64,000 nucleotides of DNA. Origin: Schizochytrium sp. CCTCC M209059 (taxonomy: Eukaryota; Sar; Bigyra; Thraustochytrida; Thraustochytriidae). The position numbers were made by a program, and so were the translations under genes. The notes under the pieces are model-generated. The model was given only the letters and a program-made list of their open reading frames with translations. It had not been told where the DNA came from and did not search any database. Below are positions 20,885-31,238 of this stretch, piece after piece (positions within the stretch are counted from its first letter, which is position 1; each line of letters opens with the position of its first letter). The stretch is from contig KN805393.1 in NCBI GenBank assembly GCA_000818945.1, positions 148,827 to 212,826 of the forward strand, in the 5' to 3' direction.

Positions 20885-23463
20885 TGTGGGCGTTGAAAGC
20901 GTACGTGCGCCAGTGAGCGAGCTTGCGCTGAGATATTTGCTTTGGTCTTTGCTTTTTAACTCGAAGTACGAAGTAAGGGATTTGAATTTGCTTTGCTTCG
21001 CGCGGCCCATCGTTGGAGTTTGGTCAACGCATGCGTGATCTTGGAGATGACCCTAACCCCCCTCTCAACCCCCTACAGATGAACGCCCGGTAGTCCATCA
21101 GGTGATAGTGGTCGTTCGATTCGATCTGAAGCGGCGGCTGCGGCCCAGGTGGAGCAGCCTTTTCCTCATACGCGACACCCCCTGCCTGTCTTCGATTAGA
21201 GTGCAACATTGGAAACAAAGATCGGTCTTTCAGGGCTTCCTGGTGTAGTATAAGGAGTGAGCGTTCTTACTTTCTTCACGCAGGATGCATCGACTCCTGT
21301 TATCACGCCAGAACCCCACTAACCCACAGTGACAGAAGATGGCGCCGTGGCCCGCAGGCAGCTGCGCTTCGTCGCGACTGATCGATGTCAAGGAAGATGA
21401 AAAAGAAGCATGGATTCGTTAACAACACCAAAGATGGACTGGCGGGTTATACTTTCCCACCGTCAATTAGCCGGGGTCTAGTAGCAGAGTAATAATGTTT
21501 TTTGGAAATTCGCTGTAGATTCCTGGGGCTGAGGTGGATGATATCGAGCCGCCGCCAGCTCTGAGAAAGCTTACAACTCGTCCTGTCGCATGTCTGTCGC
21601 AGACGCTGCTGGTGCTGGTGCTGTGCTGTGCTGGTGCTGGTGCTGTGCTGTGCTGTGCTGGTGCTGGTGCTGGTGCTACTGGTGCTGCTGGTTCTGCTGC
21701 CAGTATGTACGCGCCTTCTCCTGAATCACCGACAGAGATCCGCTTGGACGCTACCACCTCGGTTGGTTCATTGCTTCACCTACGCAGCCCCATTCACTGG
21801 CAGCTTCAGCTTCAGGGCGTTCTGACTCTAAGTGCGATGTCGACAGAGGCTTCCCGCCATCACGGTGGTCTCGCAGCCCCGTCGAGGTCACTGGGTAGCC
21901 CAGCTCGGGCTCCGCGCACGGTGCGAAGGCGCAAGCATTGACTGTGCATTGCAAGACTCGATTGTGGGGCTTGACAGCCAGCCGTGGCGTTGGACTGCAG
22001 GCTGTGACGCAGCCTTTGAGTTTGCGCTGCTGCAGGTCCCGTGTGCTGCGCTTCGCCACGCTTACTTGCGTGCGCACGGAACGACATTGGGCGCATTTCC
22101 TGTCAGATCGATTGCCGGCCGCAGGGGCGCCACGAAGAAGCGTTCGAGCTGGAATAGATTGGAGCGGCAACGGACTGATCGGTCACGTCAACTCGCGCAT
22201 GACGGAGGTTACGGGCGGGAAAAGAGACTGTAACAATTGAACTGGCTCGAGCGTGCGCTATTGAACGTCTCTGTCGCAGTGCAGACAGACAGAGCTGTCG
22301 CAGAGGCTGTCTTTGACAATAAATTGGCCCGGAAGGCATTGACGCTTATATATATATATATACAAACTGGACGAAGCGTGGCGACGAGTGATTCCAACCT
22401 CCCAACAATTCTGTCCGGAACTATTGCAGTAGAATATGTGGTCATACCTTCGGAACGCAAGTTACATTGAAGATCTCCTTTTGCTCGCATGCACGTCCAC
22501 CAAGCCGGAACACACGTCAAAGAAGATTTACTGTAGTCTTGGCGCGCTTGATGCTAGCATCTCGGCTGAGTTTCACAGCAGCATGGGCCGCGGAATGGAA
22601 TATATTGCTCCAAGCTAGACTAGACTAAGATCGTCTCAGTACCTCTCTTTCTTCAGCAAAACGGCGCAGTGGAGTCGGTTTGACGAGCAACCGGTAATCT
22701 GAGCTAAGCAGACAGCGAATCGGAGCCTGCGTAAGTAGAAGATAATCAAAATGTACGTGGCAAACACAAGTACTGGCTGCCTCAATTTGGTAAGAAAAAT
22801 CGTGGCATGAAAATGTTTGAGATAGATGCTCCTTTGCTGTTGTTCTTAATCTTAGCATCATTTAGTCGCTTGTTGTCACAAAGCTTGCTGGCACAATTTA
22901 TGTGTTTCTTTCCGCAAAGGCACCCATTTGATGCCAGTACAAACGTGTTCTTTTCATGTTGCGAGAAAGCTTGGATATTGTGTCGTGTTTTTTTGTTGTC
23001 GCCACAAAGCGTGCATTTCTTGGGAGTTTCTTTCTGCATCACATCGTTGTTCAATGGCAATCTTCTAGAAAGAGGAGGAACATACAAGGGAAATGGACAC
23101 GTGCGTTTGCGTTTATTGGGAGAAGGAGTGAATTGAGGGTGTAAGGATCGTTGGGTTGATGGAATGAAGGAAGGAAAAGGCGAGGCCAGCCGAAAGATGC
23201 GCCTCCCGGGGCAAAGTCATGAGAAGCAGCTACGGTGTGTCGTCGGCTACTGAGAGTACGTATGGGACTGCCGCGGAAAAGACGGGCAACAAACTGTAAG
23301 AGCTCTCTACAGAGAAAGCAGTTGCGCGAGACGGAACCAGCCAGCCTGAGCGTGCATGAAGCGCAGCTGGCTGGCACAACCGAGGGGAGGCTGGATTGGC
23401 GCAGAAAAGAGGCAAAAAAGGAAGGAGCGCGAAAGATGACACATCAATCGCGCGACTGCCAGC
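20885..23463. other. Intergenic region with repeats and a low-GC island
   Basis: No confident gene. It contains a GCTGGT/GCTGT repeat (21606-21699), a short TA run (22348-22362), and a distinctly AT-richer island (about 22650-23100). A 109-codon frame in that island (22807-23136, plus strand) has an ATG and a hydrophobic start but no recognisable domain, so I leave it uncalled. The region from about 23.1 kb is the 3' flank of the next gene. Confidence 0.45.
21606..21699. repeat. GCTGGT / GCTGT compound microsatellite
   Basis: Alternating blocks of GCTGGT and GCTGT units over about 95 bases, in intergenic DNA. Confidence 0.85.
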
Positions 23464-24208
23464 TTACAAGTTCATGAGCATGGGCTTGGCCATGTAGGCC
23501 TGAAAGACCTGAAGGAACTGGCCCATGGTGAGGTCGTCAACGACGCGGCGGTCCGCAGAGAGCTGGACGGTGAGCATATTGACAACCTCCATGTCAGCGG
23601 GGTCGTCGGTGGGACAGACGAACTCTTGGCGGCCACCACCAACGGCCATGATGGCGGAGTGGGGCGGGCTGATGACGGCGGTGAAGTCGGTGATGCCGAA
23701 CATGCCAAGGTTAGAGACGGCAAAGGAACCACCCTGGAACTCCTCAAGCTTGAGCTTGTTCTCGCGCGCGCGACCCGCAAGATCACGCATATCAGCAGAG
23801 ATCTGAGTGACGCCCTTTTGGTCAGTGTTCTTGACGATGGGCGTGATAAGGCCCGTCGGTGTGGCAACTGCGACAGCAACGTCGACGGAGTCGTTCTGAA
23901 CGATGGACCCATCGGGCTCGACGCGGCAGTTGACGCGGGGCACGTCTCGGAGGGCGAGAGCGGCGGCCTTGAGGATCATGTCGTTGATGGAGGGCGCGGA
24001 GCCGAGGGCAGCCTTGAGCTCCTTGCGCATGGCGAGAATAGCGTCGATTTCACAGTCGATGGTGGCGTAAAAGTGGGGGCGGGACTGTTTGGCTTCGGTA
24101 AGGCGGCTGGCAATAACCTTGCGCATGTTGGTCATGGCGACGTCCTCGTACTCGCGCTCGGGCTCGGATTCGGGAACGACAACCTCTTCGCGCTTGGCCT
24201 TGGGGGCC

Positions 24209-24241
<33 letters not shown>

Positions 24242-24972
24242 TGCTGCTGGGGCTGGGCTTGTTGCTGGGGCTGGGAGGCCTGTGCGGGGGCGGCCCTTTT
24301 GAAGCTCGCGCTCTGGTCAACGAGGTCCTTGCCCTTGACGGCTTTGAGAGCGTCCGACTTGCCGATGATGGGAGTACCATTGGGGCTCTTGAGCGAGCCC
24401 GCGACGGTAGAAGGGTCAACGCCGTACGAGGCCAGGATCGAGGCCGCCGCAGGGGAAACGAGCTGCTTGGCGGGGATGGGACCCGAGGGCGCAGCGGCGT
24501 CGTCACCGGCGCCGGAGGTCTCGCTGCTGCTGGACGCGGCGTCGTCGCTGCCGCCGGCAAGAAGCGAGGAGAGATCCATGGCCTGGACCTCCTTTGCGAC
24601 CTCGAGGGACTCGGCGATGACGGCGATGGGGCTGCCAACGTCGAGGGTGTCGGATCCGGCCTGGACGAGCTGCTTGGCGAGGAAGCCGTCGTCCTGGACC
24701 TCGAGGTCGACGGTGGCCTTGTCGGTCTCGACCTCACAGATAGACTGGCCGGCGGAGAAGCTGCCGAGTTCCTCGACGGTCCACGCCGCGACGCGTCCGC
24801 TGTCCATGGTCGGCGAGAGCGCGGGGAGCGCCAGCATGCTCGCCCCCTCGGGGAGCGCGGGGCCTCCGCTCAGCGCGCGCGCGGTCGTCCAGGGCCGCGT
24901 CATGCCCATGGCCGCCGGCATCCTCGCCGCCAGCTGCGCCCCGCGCCTCGCGAGCGCCAGTGCGCGCAGCAT
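23464..24972 (-). CDS. PDHX: Pyruvate dehydrogenase E2-like subunit with degenerate catalytic motif (protein X / E3-binding-protein type)
   Basis: ATG 24972 gives 502 residues; the frame stays open further upstream but without an ATG. Residues 1-35 are an Arg/Ala-rich mitochondrial presequence. The lipoyl domain (about 45-125) carries the attachment lysine K85 in the motif VETDKATVDL. A peripheral-subunit-binding domain (about 168-208, VSPAAASILASYGVD) would hold E3. A Gln-rich linker (about 231-256) leads to the acyltransferase-like domain (about 275-502). There the canonical catalytic motif DHRxxDG reads D474-R-R-V-V-D-D480: the essential His is Arg and the Gly is Asp. Animal PDHX shows the same kind of change, so this is probably a structural E3-binding subunit, not an active acetyltransferase. 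It could still be annotated as E2 by homology. A second, intact E2 must exist elsewhere. Confidence 0.9.
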
Positions 24973-25268
24973 CTCTCCCGCCGCCGCCGCGCCTCGCTCT
25001 CTCCGCTCGCTCGCTGCGCTCTCTCGCTCCGGGCGCGCTCTGCTGCTGCTGCTGCTGCTCGCGCGAGCGGGTCTGCCCGACCGCGCCTGCGCCTGCGCCC
25101 TGCGCCGCCGGCGTCGTCGCCCGCGCTCGGCAAACAACACGCCGCGCAAACTGTCCTAAAGCGCTCGCCCAGTCGGCCAAACCCCGCCCAAACACCAACA
25201 AACGCACAGACACACAGACACACAGACAGACAAGTAAGCCCCCGCACGCAGAGCTCCAGCAGCACAAA

Positions 25269-25326
25269 CAATCAATCAATCAATCAATCAATCAAACAAA
25301 CAAACAAACGAACGAACGAACGAACG
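25269..25326. repeat. Compound AATC-AAAC-GAAC microsatellite
   Basis: Consecutive runs of AATC (about 6 units), AAAC (about 3) and GAAC (about 4), about 300 bases upstream of the ATG of the PDHX-like gene. Confidence 0.9.
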
Positions 25327-26425
25327 GGCACTCGAAACCCACCCCGAATATCCTCGCTTCGCCCCGCCACGCGAGCCGAGTCCGCCCGGCCGCTCCTTCC
25401 GCGCCAGACAGGTCCACGATCTCCGCGCCGTTGCCGCGGCGCGGCTTCGAGGAGAGCGGGCTCGCCGGGCGCGCCCGGGCTCCCAAATCGAGGTCCCTCT
25501 TTCTTTCCCACGCGCTGGCACCTAACTACCGACCGGCACAGGGAGGAGGAGAAACAAGGAACGCAGGCGGCAGACCCGCATCGACGGCGCGGAAGCAGCA
25601 GCAGCAGCTGCGCGCGCCGCGCGAAAAGGCCCCTCGGGCGGCGGCGAAACACAAATTTCGGGCCAGGGCAGCGGCCGACGACGCGGGCGGGCGCGGGCCC
25701 GGACGTGACGCGGCGCGGCGCGACGCAACGCAACGCGACTCGCTCGCCTCGGGCGCCTCGGGCGCTCGGCCGGCCGAGCGAGCGAGCGAGGTGACGGCGA
25801 CTCCTGTGTGCGATGCCGTGCGCGGCCATGCGAGGCGAGCGATGGATGGATGCCTCGCGAGGCCTGCCTGGCGAGGCGAGGGAGGGACCGTCCGGATCAT
25901 GATGCATGCGGCCGGTCACCCGTGCCGCGGGTCTTGGCGAGCGTGGCCATGCGCGTCGGGATGTGCGCGGCATCTCGCGGTGACGCACGGGAGGGAAAGA
26001 TTTGAACGAGAGAACCGCGGCACGCGTGCGAATGACCGGGAGGGGCCCGCGCGACCTCGCGAGCAGCAGCAGCGGGAGCAGCAGCGGCAGGGGCCAGCGG
26101 CACCGGCACGAAGAGCCGCGCAGTGTTGCGCTCTCATCATCGGCGCGAGCGAGCGAGCGAAGGTGGGTGGCCGCACAAGCGAAGGAAGGCGGGCGAGGAG
26201 GATGCATCGGTTCTGTCCCCGGCACCATTTCAAACCCGCTGCGCCCCGACAATGATACAAATTTACAGGGGTATCTACATATATCACCGTATCAATATAT
26301 GTAAGCTGCAATTTTACGCGGGCCGACTACGACAGGCCAGGGTGTGGCTCACACCGAAACTCGTAGCCTGTAGCGGACCGCGCGTGGCTCTGTGTCTTCT
26401 CGAGCGCCCGCGACGCCCGCACGCA

Positions 26426-26457
<32 letters not shown>

Positions 26458-26502
26458 GCCTGCCTGTCTCTCCCTCCCTCCCTCCCTCCCTCCCTCCCTC
26501 CT
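26426..26502. repeat. CTGT then CCCT microsatellites
   Basis: A run of about eight CTGT units followed after about ten bases by about eight CCCT units. Confidence 0.9.
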
Positions 26503-26830
26503 GCCTCCCGTCGCGCGCCGCGCCAGCTCCTTTGCGCGCTCCCTCGCTCTCCGGGCCGCCCACCCCGCCCCGCTGGCTGCGAGGCATCTGCGAGCTCGCG
26601 CGAGGGCGCGGCCGGAGGCGACTCGCGCTCCGAGTCTTTCTTTCTTTCTTTCTCCTCTCCCCCCTTCTCCAGAGATTCAATCCGAAAGCCCAAAACGGGA
26701 GACAGCTTGCTACAAAAGAGGTCGCGCTCCCGACGACGACGCCGCCGCCGCCGCCGCCGCCGCTGCCACGCAGAAGCCCGGCAGCCACAAAAATAAACAC
26801 AGGCGCCGCCGCTCTGCTGCTGCGTAGCGT

Positions 26831-26837
<7 letters not shown>

Positions 26838-26867
<30 letters not shown>
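26838..26867. repeat. CGA trinucleotide repeat
   Basis: About ten consecutive GAC/CGA units; not inside a supported coding region. Confidence 0.85.
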
Positions 26868-26868
<1 letters not shown>

Positions 26869-27227
26869 GAAGGAGGACGAGGAGGAGGAGCGGAGCCCGT
26901 CCACGCGCAGTGGTGGCACGGGGCCGAGGCGAAGACGGCGGAGCGGCGGCTGCGGAGTGGAGCCGTGCAGGACAGCAGGTCCTGCTTGCTGCCTGCGCCG
27001 TCGGCAGGGTTCCGCATGCAACTGGACGATGGCGCTGCTTTTTTTTTTTGTTGTTGTCTTTGGCTTTCTCGAAATTTGGGGTTGCGCAGAAAGGGGTTGC
27101 GCAAATATGAATTGAGGTCGCGCAGAAATTAGGGACCTACGAGCGACCGGAGAGCTGGAGTTGCGCAGAACTAGTTTTACGGGGAACTAGGCCTGCTAGT
27201 AGATTTTGCACAACGAGGCTCTGACTG

Positions 27228-27280
27228 TGAGTGAGTGAGTGAGTGAGTGAGTGAGTGAGTGAGTGAGTGAGTGAGTGAGT
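27228..27280. repeat. GAGT microsatellite (about 13 units)
   Basis: Near-perfect run of GAGT in intergenic DNA, just downstream of the repeated GTTGCGCAGA motif at 27.08-27.17 kb. Confidence 0.92.
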
Positions 27281-28034
27281 TATCACAGTTAGTAGCCGCG
27301 AGCCAGACGAAGGCCGTTGAGAAAAGAGCCCACGAGCGCGCCACGTAACAAAAGCAGGCATCTCCCGCATCGCGAGCTTCGTCTGGGCCTCGGGCTCTGC
27401 CTCCTCACATCGCAGCAGCGCTGGCGGCGGCTGTTGCTGCCAGCGCAGCGGAGAACTCGCTCGAACTGCTACCTACCTACCTCATGGGCAGTGCAAGCGA
27501 GCGAAAGCTCCCAACATGGGCCTCACTCTTCTCGCGAGTGCACGGCTGCTGGCTGCTGCTTGCCTCCGAGACGTGTCGCCGACGCCCGCACAGTGCGGCG
27601 TCCGGCACGATGCTCTCAGGCTCTTTTTCAACCAGTTGATCGTGCCGCAAAAGAGCTAGCTGCCTGCTGCCCGGCTAGTGTGGACAAACAACAAACCAAG
27701 AATCAATCCATCAATCGCCAACAAGCCAAGAAAAAGAGAGTCGAAGTCCGCCCCAGGCCCTGCGCACCGGTCCGCTTCGCGTCGCGACGGACCTTTGACG
27801 GTGTATGTAAACAACGACAGCGACGTCCGGGGACGTATTCGGGTCCACGACACTCGACCAAGAAAGGCGCCGAAGGGGATCGGCGTGACGGCGTGGCGTG
27901 GCGTGGCGTGACGGAGTGTTCTGCTCAACGCAGACTGCTCTGCTGTGCTCTGCTGTGCTCTGCTCCGCTCAGCTCAGCTCTTCAGCTCGGCTCAGCTCAG
28001 GTCAGATTAGATCAGCTTGTCAGCTCTTCTGCCG

Positions 28035-28070
28035 GGTCGGTCGGTCGGTCGGTCGGTCGGTCGGTCGGTC
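28035..28070. repeat. GGTC microsatellite
   Basis: About nine consecutive GGTC units upstream of the assembly gap. Confidence 0.9.
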
Positions 28071-28194
28071 AATCAGTCGGCGACTGCAAACACCCTGGCG
28101 ACACCCTGGCCGGGTTGTTATACGTCTGACCGCGAAAGCAGACTCTTCTTCGTGCACGCTTCTCTTGCCTTGGCCACCCGACGAGTCTCCGCAG

Positions 28195-28534
28195 CCCCCC
28201 CCCCCCCCCCCCCCNNNNNNNNNNNNNNNNNNNNNNNNNNNNNNNNNNNNNNNNNNNNNNNNNNNNNNNNNNNNNNNNNNNNNNNNNNNNNNNNNNNNNN
28301 NNNNNNNNNNNNNNNNNNNNNNNNNNNNNNNNNNNNNNNNNNNNNNNNNNNNNNNNNNNNNNNNNNNNNNNNNNNNNNNNNNNNNNNNNNNNNNNNNNNN
28401 NNNNNNNNNNNNNNNNNNNNNNNNNNNNNNNNNNNNNNNNNNNNNNNNNNNNNNNNNNNNNNNNNNNNNNNNNNNNNNNNNNNNNNNNNNNNNNNNNNNN
28501 NNNNNNNNNNNCCCCCCCCCCCCCCCCCCCCCCC
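28195..28534. other. Assembly gap (N, 28215-28511) flanked on both sides by poly-C
   Basis: A run of 20 C ends at the first N, and a run of 23 C begins after the last N. The missing sequence is therefore bounded by, and may largely consist of, a long C-homopolymer or C-rich satellite that broke the assembly. Confidence 0.95.
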
Positions 28535-28692
28535 TCCCTGCGCACGCGCGCGCCCGCGCGCCGCGTAGGTAGGGACGCCTTGTCCGAGCCGTGCCGTTTT
28601 CAGCCCTCGCTCCGACACCCCTGCCTGCACAAGCAACCCGGCCCACCCGGAACTCGCTCGGGTTGGCAGAGCCCGGACGGGCGGCACGCGAA

Positions 28693-30336
28693 ATGCACAA
28701 CGCCCATACGGAAGAGAAGGACGACCCGCGAGTCGAGGAGGACCGCGACGTCGTTGTCGTAGAAGGCGCAGCCGGCAACAACAGTGGCCAGACAGGCATG
28801 GAGAGCTCCAACGACGCGAACAGCGTAGCCGCTGCCGCCGCCGTCGCCGCCGCAAACAATAGCTTTCTCGCTCGCGACCGCGAAAACGTGACGAGCGAGA
28901 GAAACAACAACAACAACAACTACTACAACTACAATTACAATAACAACAACAGAAACGACACCAACCACAACGAGCGTCGTAACAGACACGGATCCACAAT
29001 GTCGGCGCACTCATCCGTGGTGAGCGCGCCTGAAACAGACGCCCTGCGCGAGGTGCCCATCAACATCCTCAGCGAGGTCGAAGCCCTCCGAAAGGAGCGC
29101 AGCCTTCTTGCCAAGGAGAGATCAAGGCTCGAGGAGCTTCGCATGGAGGGCGGCAAGCTGGATATTAAGCGACAAGTCATCAACCTGAATGTCGGGGGGA
29201 AGTCCTTTGTCACCTCTTCCAACACGCTTGCGGCCTGCAACGGGAGTCTCTTGTACAGCATCGTAAAACACAGCGCCACGATGAAGGCGTGGACACTGGA
29301 GGACGCGAGCGACGCCATCTTTATCGACCGCGACGGCGAACATTTTGGTTACATTGTAAATTGGCTGCGTGCCAAGGCATGTTGCTCCGGGTATAAGCCA
29401 CCACCGCTGCGTATTCGTGACGAGGTCATAATTGAGGCCGAGTACTTTGGAATCGATGACCTCGCCGATTTTTTGCGCAGCTGCCGCTCGAGCGGCTGCG
29501 AGCGCATCGAGCCCCTGCGACTGCTCGAGCTAAAAACCATGGGGGCCACTGACTTTGACGGAGCCAATTTTTCCAATGGCTCCTTTGACGGCGTCACCTT
29601 TAGCTCCAAGACCGCAAAGCGACACGCCCGCTGCGCCAAGTTCGCGAGCAGCAGCCTACAGCGCGCGCGCTTCGACGTCATGAACCTCGAGCACGCCGAT
29701 TTCTCCGGGAGCAGGTTAGATGGCGCCAGTTTTCGCGGAGCCAACCTCTCTGGCGCGGTCTTTGATGGCGCCTCGCTCCGAAAGGTTGACTTTAGCGGCG
29801 CTTGTCTCGAAGGCGCGATGCTCGAGCGCGCAGAGACCCTGAGCGATTGTGTCTTTGCCGGCGCAAAGATGCACGGCATTCGTTTGCGCGACCGTCTCGA
29901 TCTGCAGCGCGTGTGCATGGAGCGCGCCGATCTTTCCGAGGCGGATCTCAGCGGTAGCAATTTGCAGCGCGCCAATCTCAAGGGCGCACAGCTGCATCAC
30001 GCGCATCTTCAGGGCTGCTGCTTGCGGTATTCATCGTTGCAGCCTTCTGACTGCCAGCGTCTGAATCACGGCTCGCAAGAGCAGGAAACCGACTTGCACA
30101 ATGCGGATCTCTCGGGCTGCGATTTTCTTTGTGCCACGCTGCAGCGCGTCAATTTTCAGTCGGCCAAGCTCGACGGCGTCATTTTTTCTGGCGCCAATAC
30201 GCGTGGGGCGCGCTTTGAAGACACTCACCTCGAGTCCATTCGGGGCCCTAGCGCCTTGCCGGGTCATCATGGCCATGGTAACACTCACGGCCATGGTTCC
30301 GTCTTGCCTACTGGCCGTCGCCTTTCGGCAGGCTAG
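28693..30336 (+). CDS. BTB/POZ (T1-type) plus pentapeptide-repeat protein, KCTD9-like
   Basis: ATG 28693 gives 547 residues; the frame continues upstream without another ATG. The N-terminus is disordered, Ala- and Asn-rich (NNNNNNYYNYNYNNNN at about 70-90), followed by a short coiled coil (about 120-150). Residues about 159-260 form a potassium-channel T1/KCTD-type BTB domain, recognised by VINLNVGGKSFVTSS and the IFIDRDGEHFGYIVNWLR strand-helix. Residues about 283-516 carry roughly forty A(D/N)LxX-type pentapeptide repeats (for example ADFSGSRLDGASFRGANLSG). The tail is His/Gly-rich. The same BTB-plus-pentapeptide order occurs in KCTD9, an adaptor for cullin-3 ubiquitin ligases, so a substrate-adaptor role is likely but inferred. 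The repeats interrupt once, near CQRLNHGSQEQE. Confidence 0.9.
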   Translation: MHNAHTEEKDDPRVEEDRDVVVVEGAAGNNSGQTGMESSNDANSVAAAAAVAAANNSFLARDRENVTSERNNNNNNYYNYNYNNNNRNDTNHNERRNRHGSTMSAHSSVVSAPETDALREVPINILSEVEALRKERSLLAKERSRLEELRMEGGKLDIKRQVINLNVGGKSFVTSSNTLAACNGSLLYSIVKHSATMKAWTLEDASDAIFIDRDGEHFGYIVNWLRAKACCSGYKPPPLRIRDEVIIEAEYFGIDDLADFLRSCRSSGCERIEPLRLLELKTMGATDFDGANFSNGSFDGVTFSSKTAKRHARCAKFASSSLQRARFDVMNLEHADFSGSRLDGASFRGANLSGAVFDGASLRKVDFSGACLEGAMLERAETLSDCVFAGAKMHGIRLRDRLDLQRVCMERADLSEADLSGSNLQRANLKGAQLHHAHLQGCCLRYSSLQPSDCQRLNHGSQEQETDLHNADLSGCDFLCATLQRVNFQSAKLDGVIFSGANTRGARFEDTHLESIRGPSALPGHHGHGNTHGHGSVLPTGRRLSAG

Positions 30337-30734
30337 CCGTCTGTGTAGGACGGCAGAGGTTTCGACCTTTTGTCTAGATATTTATCGCGTAGAGTGTCAT
30401 TTTGCATTCTCTTTCATTTCTCGAAAATATGGGTTCGCATTTTACACTGCATACTCGACAACCATGCGAGCAACCATAACAAGAGCTTTTCTCATCGCTT
30501 TCTTGCTCTGGTGCTGGTGGCTGACAGAGAGGGCGTGCCAATGGTGCAAACTTTAGAGTCCACAGAATTTACTTACATCATGACTGACGTACCATTCATT
30601 TCCACGCGCCTTACTCTTGAGCACCAAAGACCGTAGTCTCTCTGTTTCTCATCAAATAGGGGTTGTGAACGCCCAAGATTATCTTCAGAATGCCTGTGGC
30701 TGGTTGACTGGCTGGCTGGCCGACAAAGTGTCTG

Positions 30735-30814
30735 TCTGACTGACTGACTGACTGACTGACTGACTGACTGACTGACCGACCGACCGACTGACTGACTGCC
30801 TGACCGACTGACTG
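30735..30814. repeat. ACTG/ACCG microsatellite
   Basis: About 18 tetranucleotide units, mostly ACTG with ACCG variants. Confidence 0.9.
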
Positions 30815-31194
30815 CACAGATGTTTCACCAACCCAGCAAAACCATCTCATTTCGTGATATAACAAGAAGCAAGTCATTAATCATTTGACTGGCTTTTCCA
30901 CAAAGTCTACTTTAGCAACAAAACATCCGACACGCTGCGCCACGTTGTCTGTCCTCATAGACAACGTCTTGTTTCTATGCTCTTGAGCATCGAATCGTAG
31001 GAATTGTGGATGCCAGGGATTGTCGGCTGCCTGCAAAAGTGTCAGGCATATATCTTGATGTAGAACACGTAGAATAACGAAAGCGACCAGTCTTTGCATT
31101 CCAGATCGCTCTAGCTGCCACTGACCATGGTGAATGATGAGGCCGTCGCAGATTGACCAAGTAGCCATGACGTCAAGTTCAAATTATCTTTCGT

Positions 31195-31238
31195 TGGTTG
31201 GTCGGTTGGTCGGTTGGTCGGTTGGTTGGTTGGTTGGT
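31195..31238. repeat. GGTTGGTC microsatellite
   Basis: Eleven tetranucleotide units alternating GGTT and GGTC. Confidence 0.9.

Larger units (their letters stand above)
24973..28692. other. Long microsatellite-rich intergenic region with an assembly gap
   Basis: A 3.7 kb divergent region between the PDHX-like gene (minus) and the BTB/pentapeptide gene (plus). It contains many simple repeats (listed separately) and an N gap. I found no gene; long frames on both strands are Arg/Ser-rich artefacts of repeats or are antisense extensions of the neighbours. Part of it must be promoter and 5' leader for both genes. Confidence 0.5.

Noticed and set aside
22782..23087. Cys-pair-containing minus-strand frame as a zinc-finger gene
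   Set aside because: Opens with TTG, and its Cys spacing fits no known finger; kept only as part of the low-GC-island observation.
23626..25794. 722-codon open frame on the plus strand
   Set aside because: Antisense shadow of the PDHX-like gene extended through GC-rich leader DNA; Gly/Leu/Arg-rich and without any domain.
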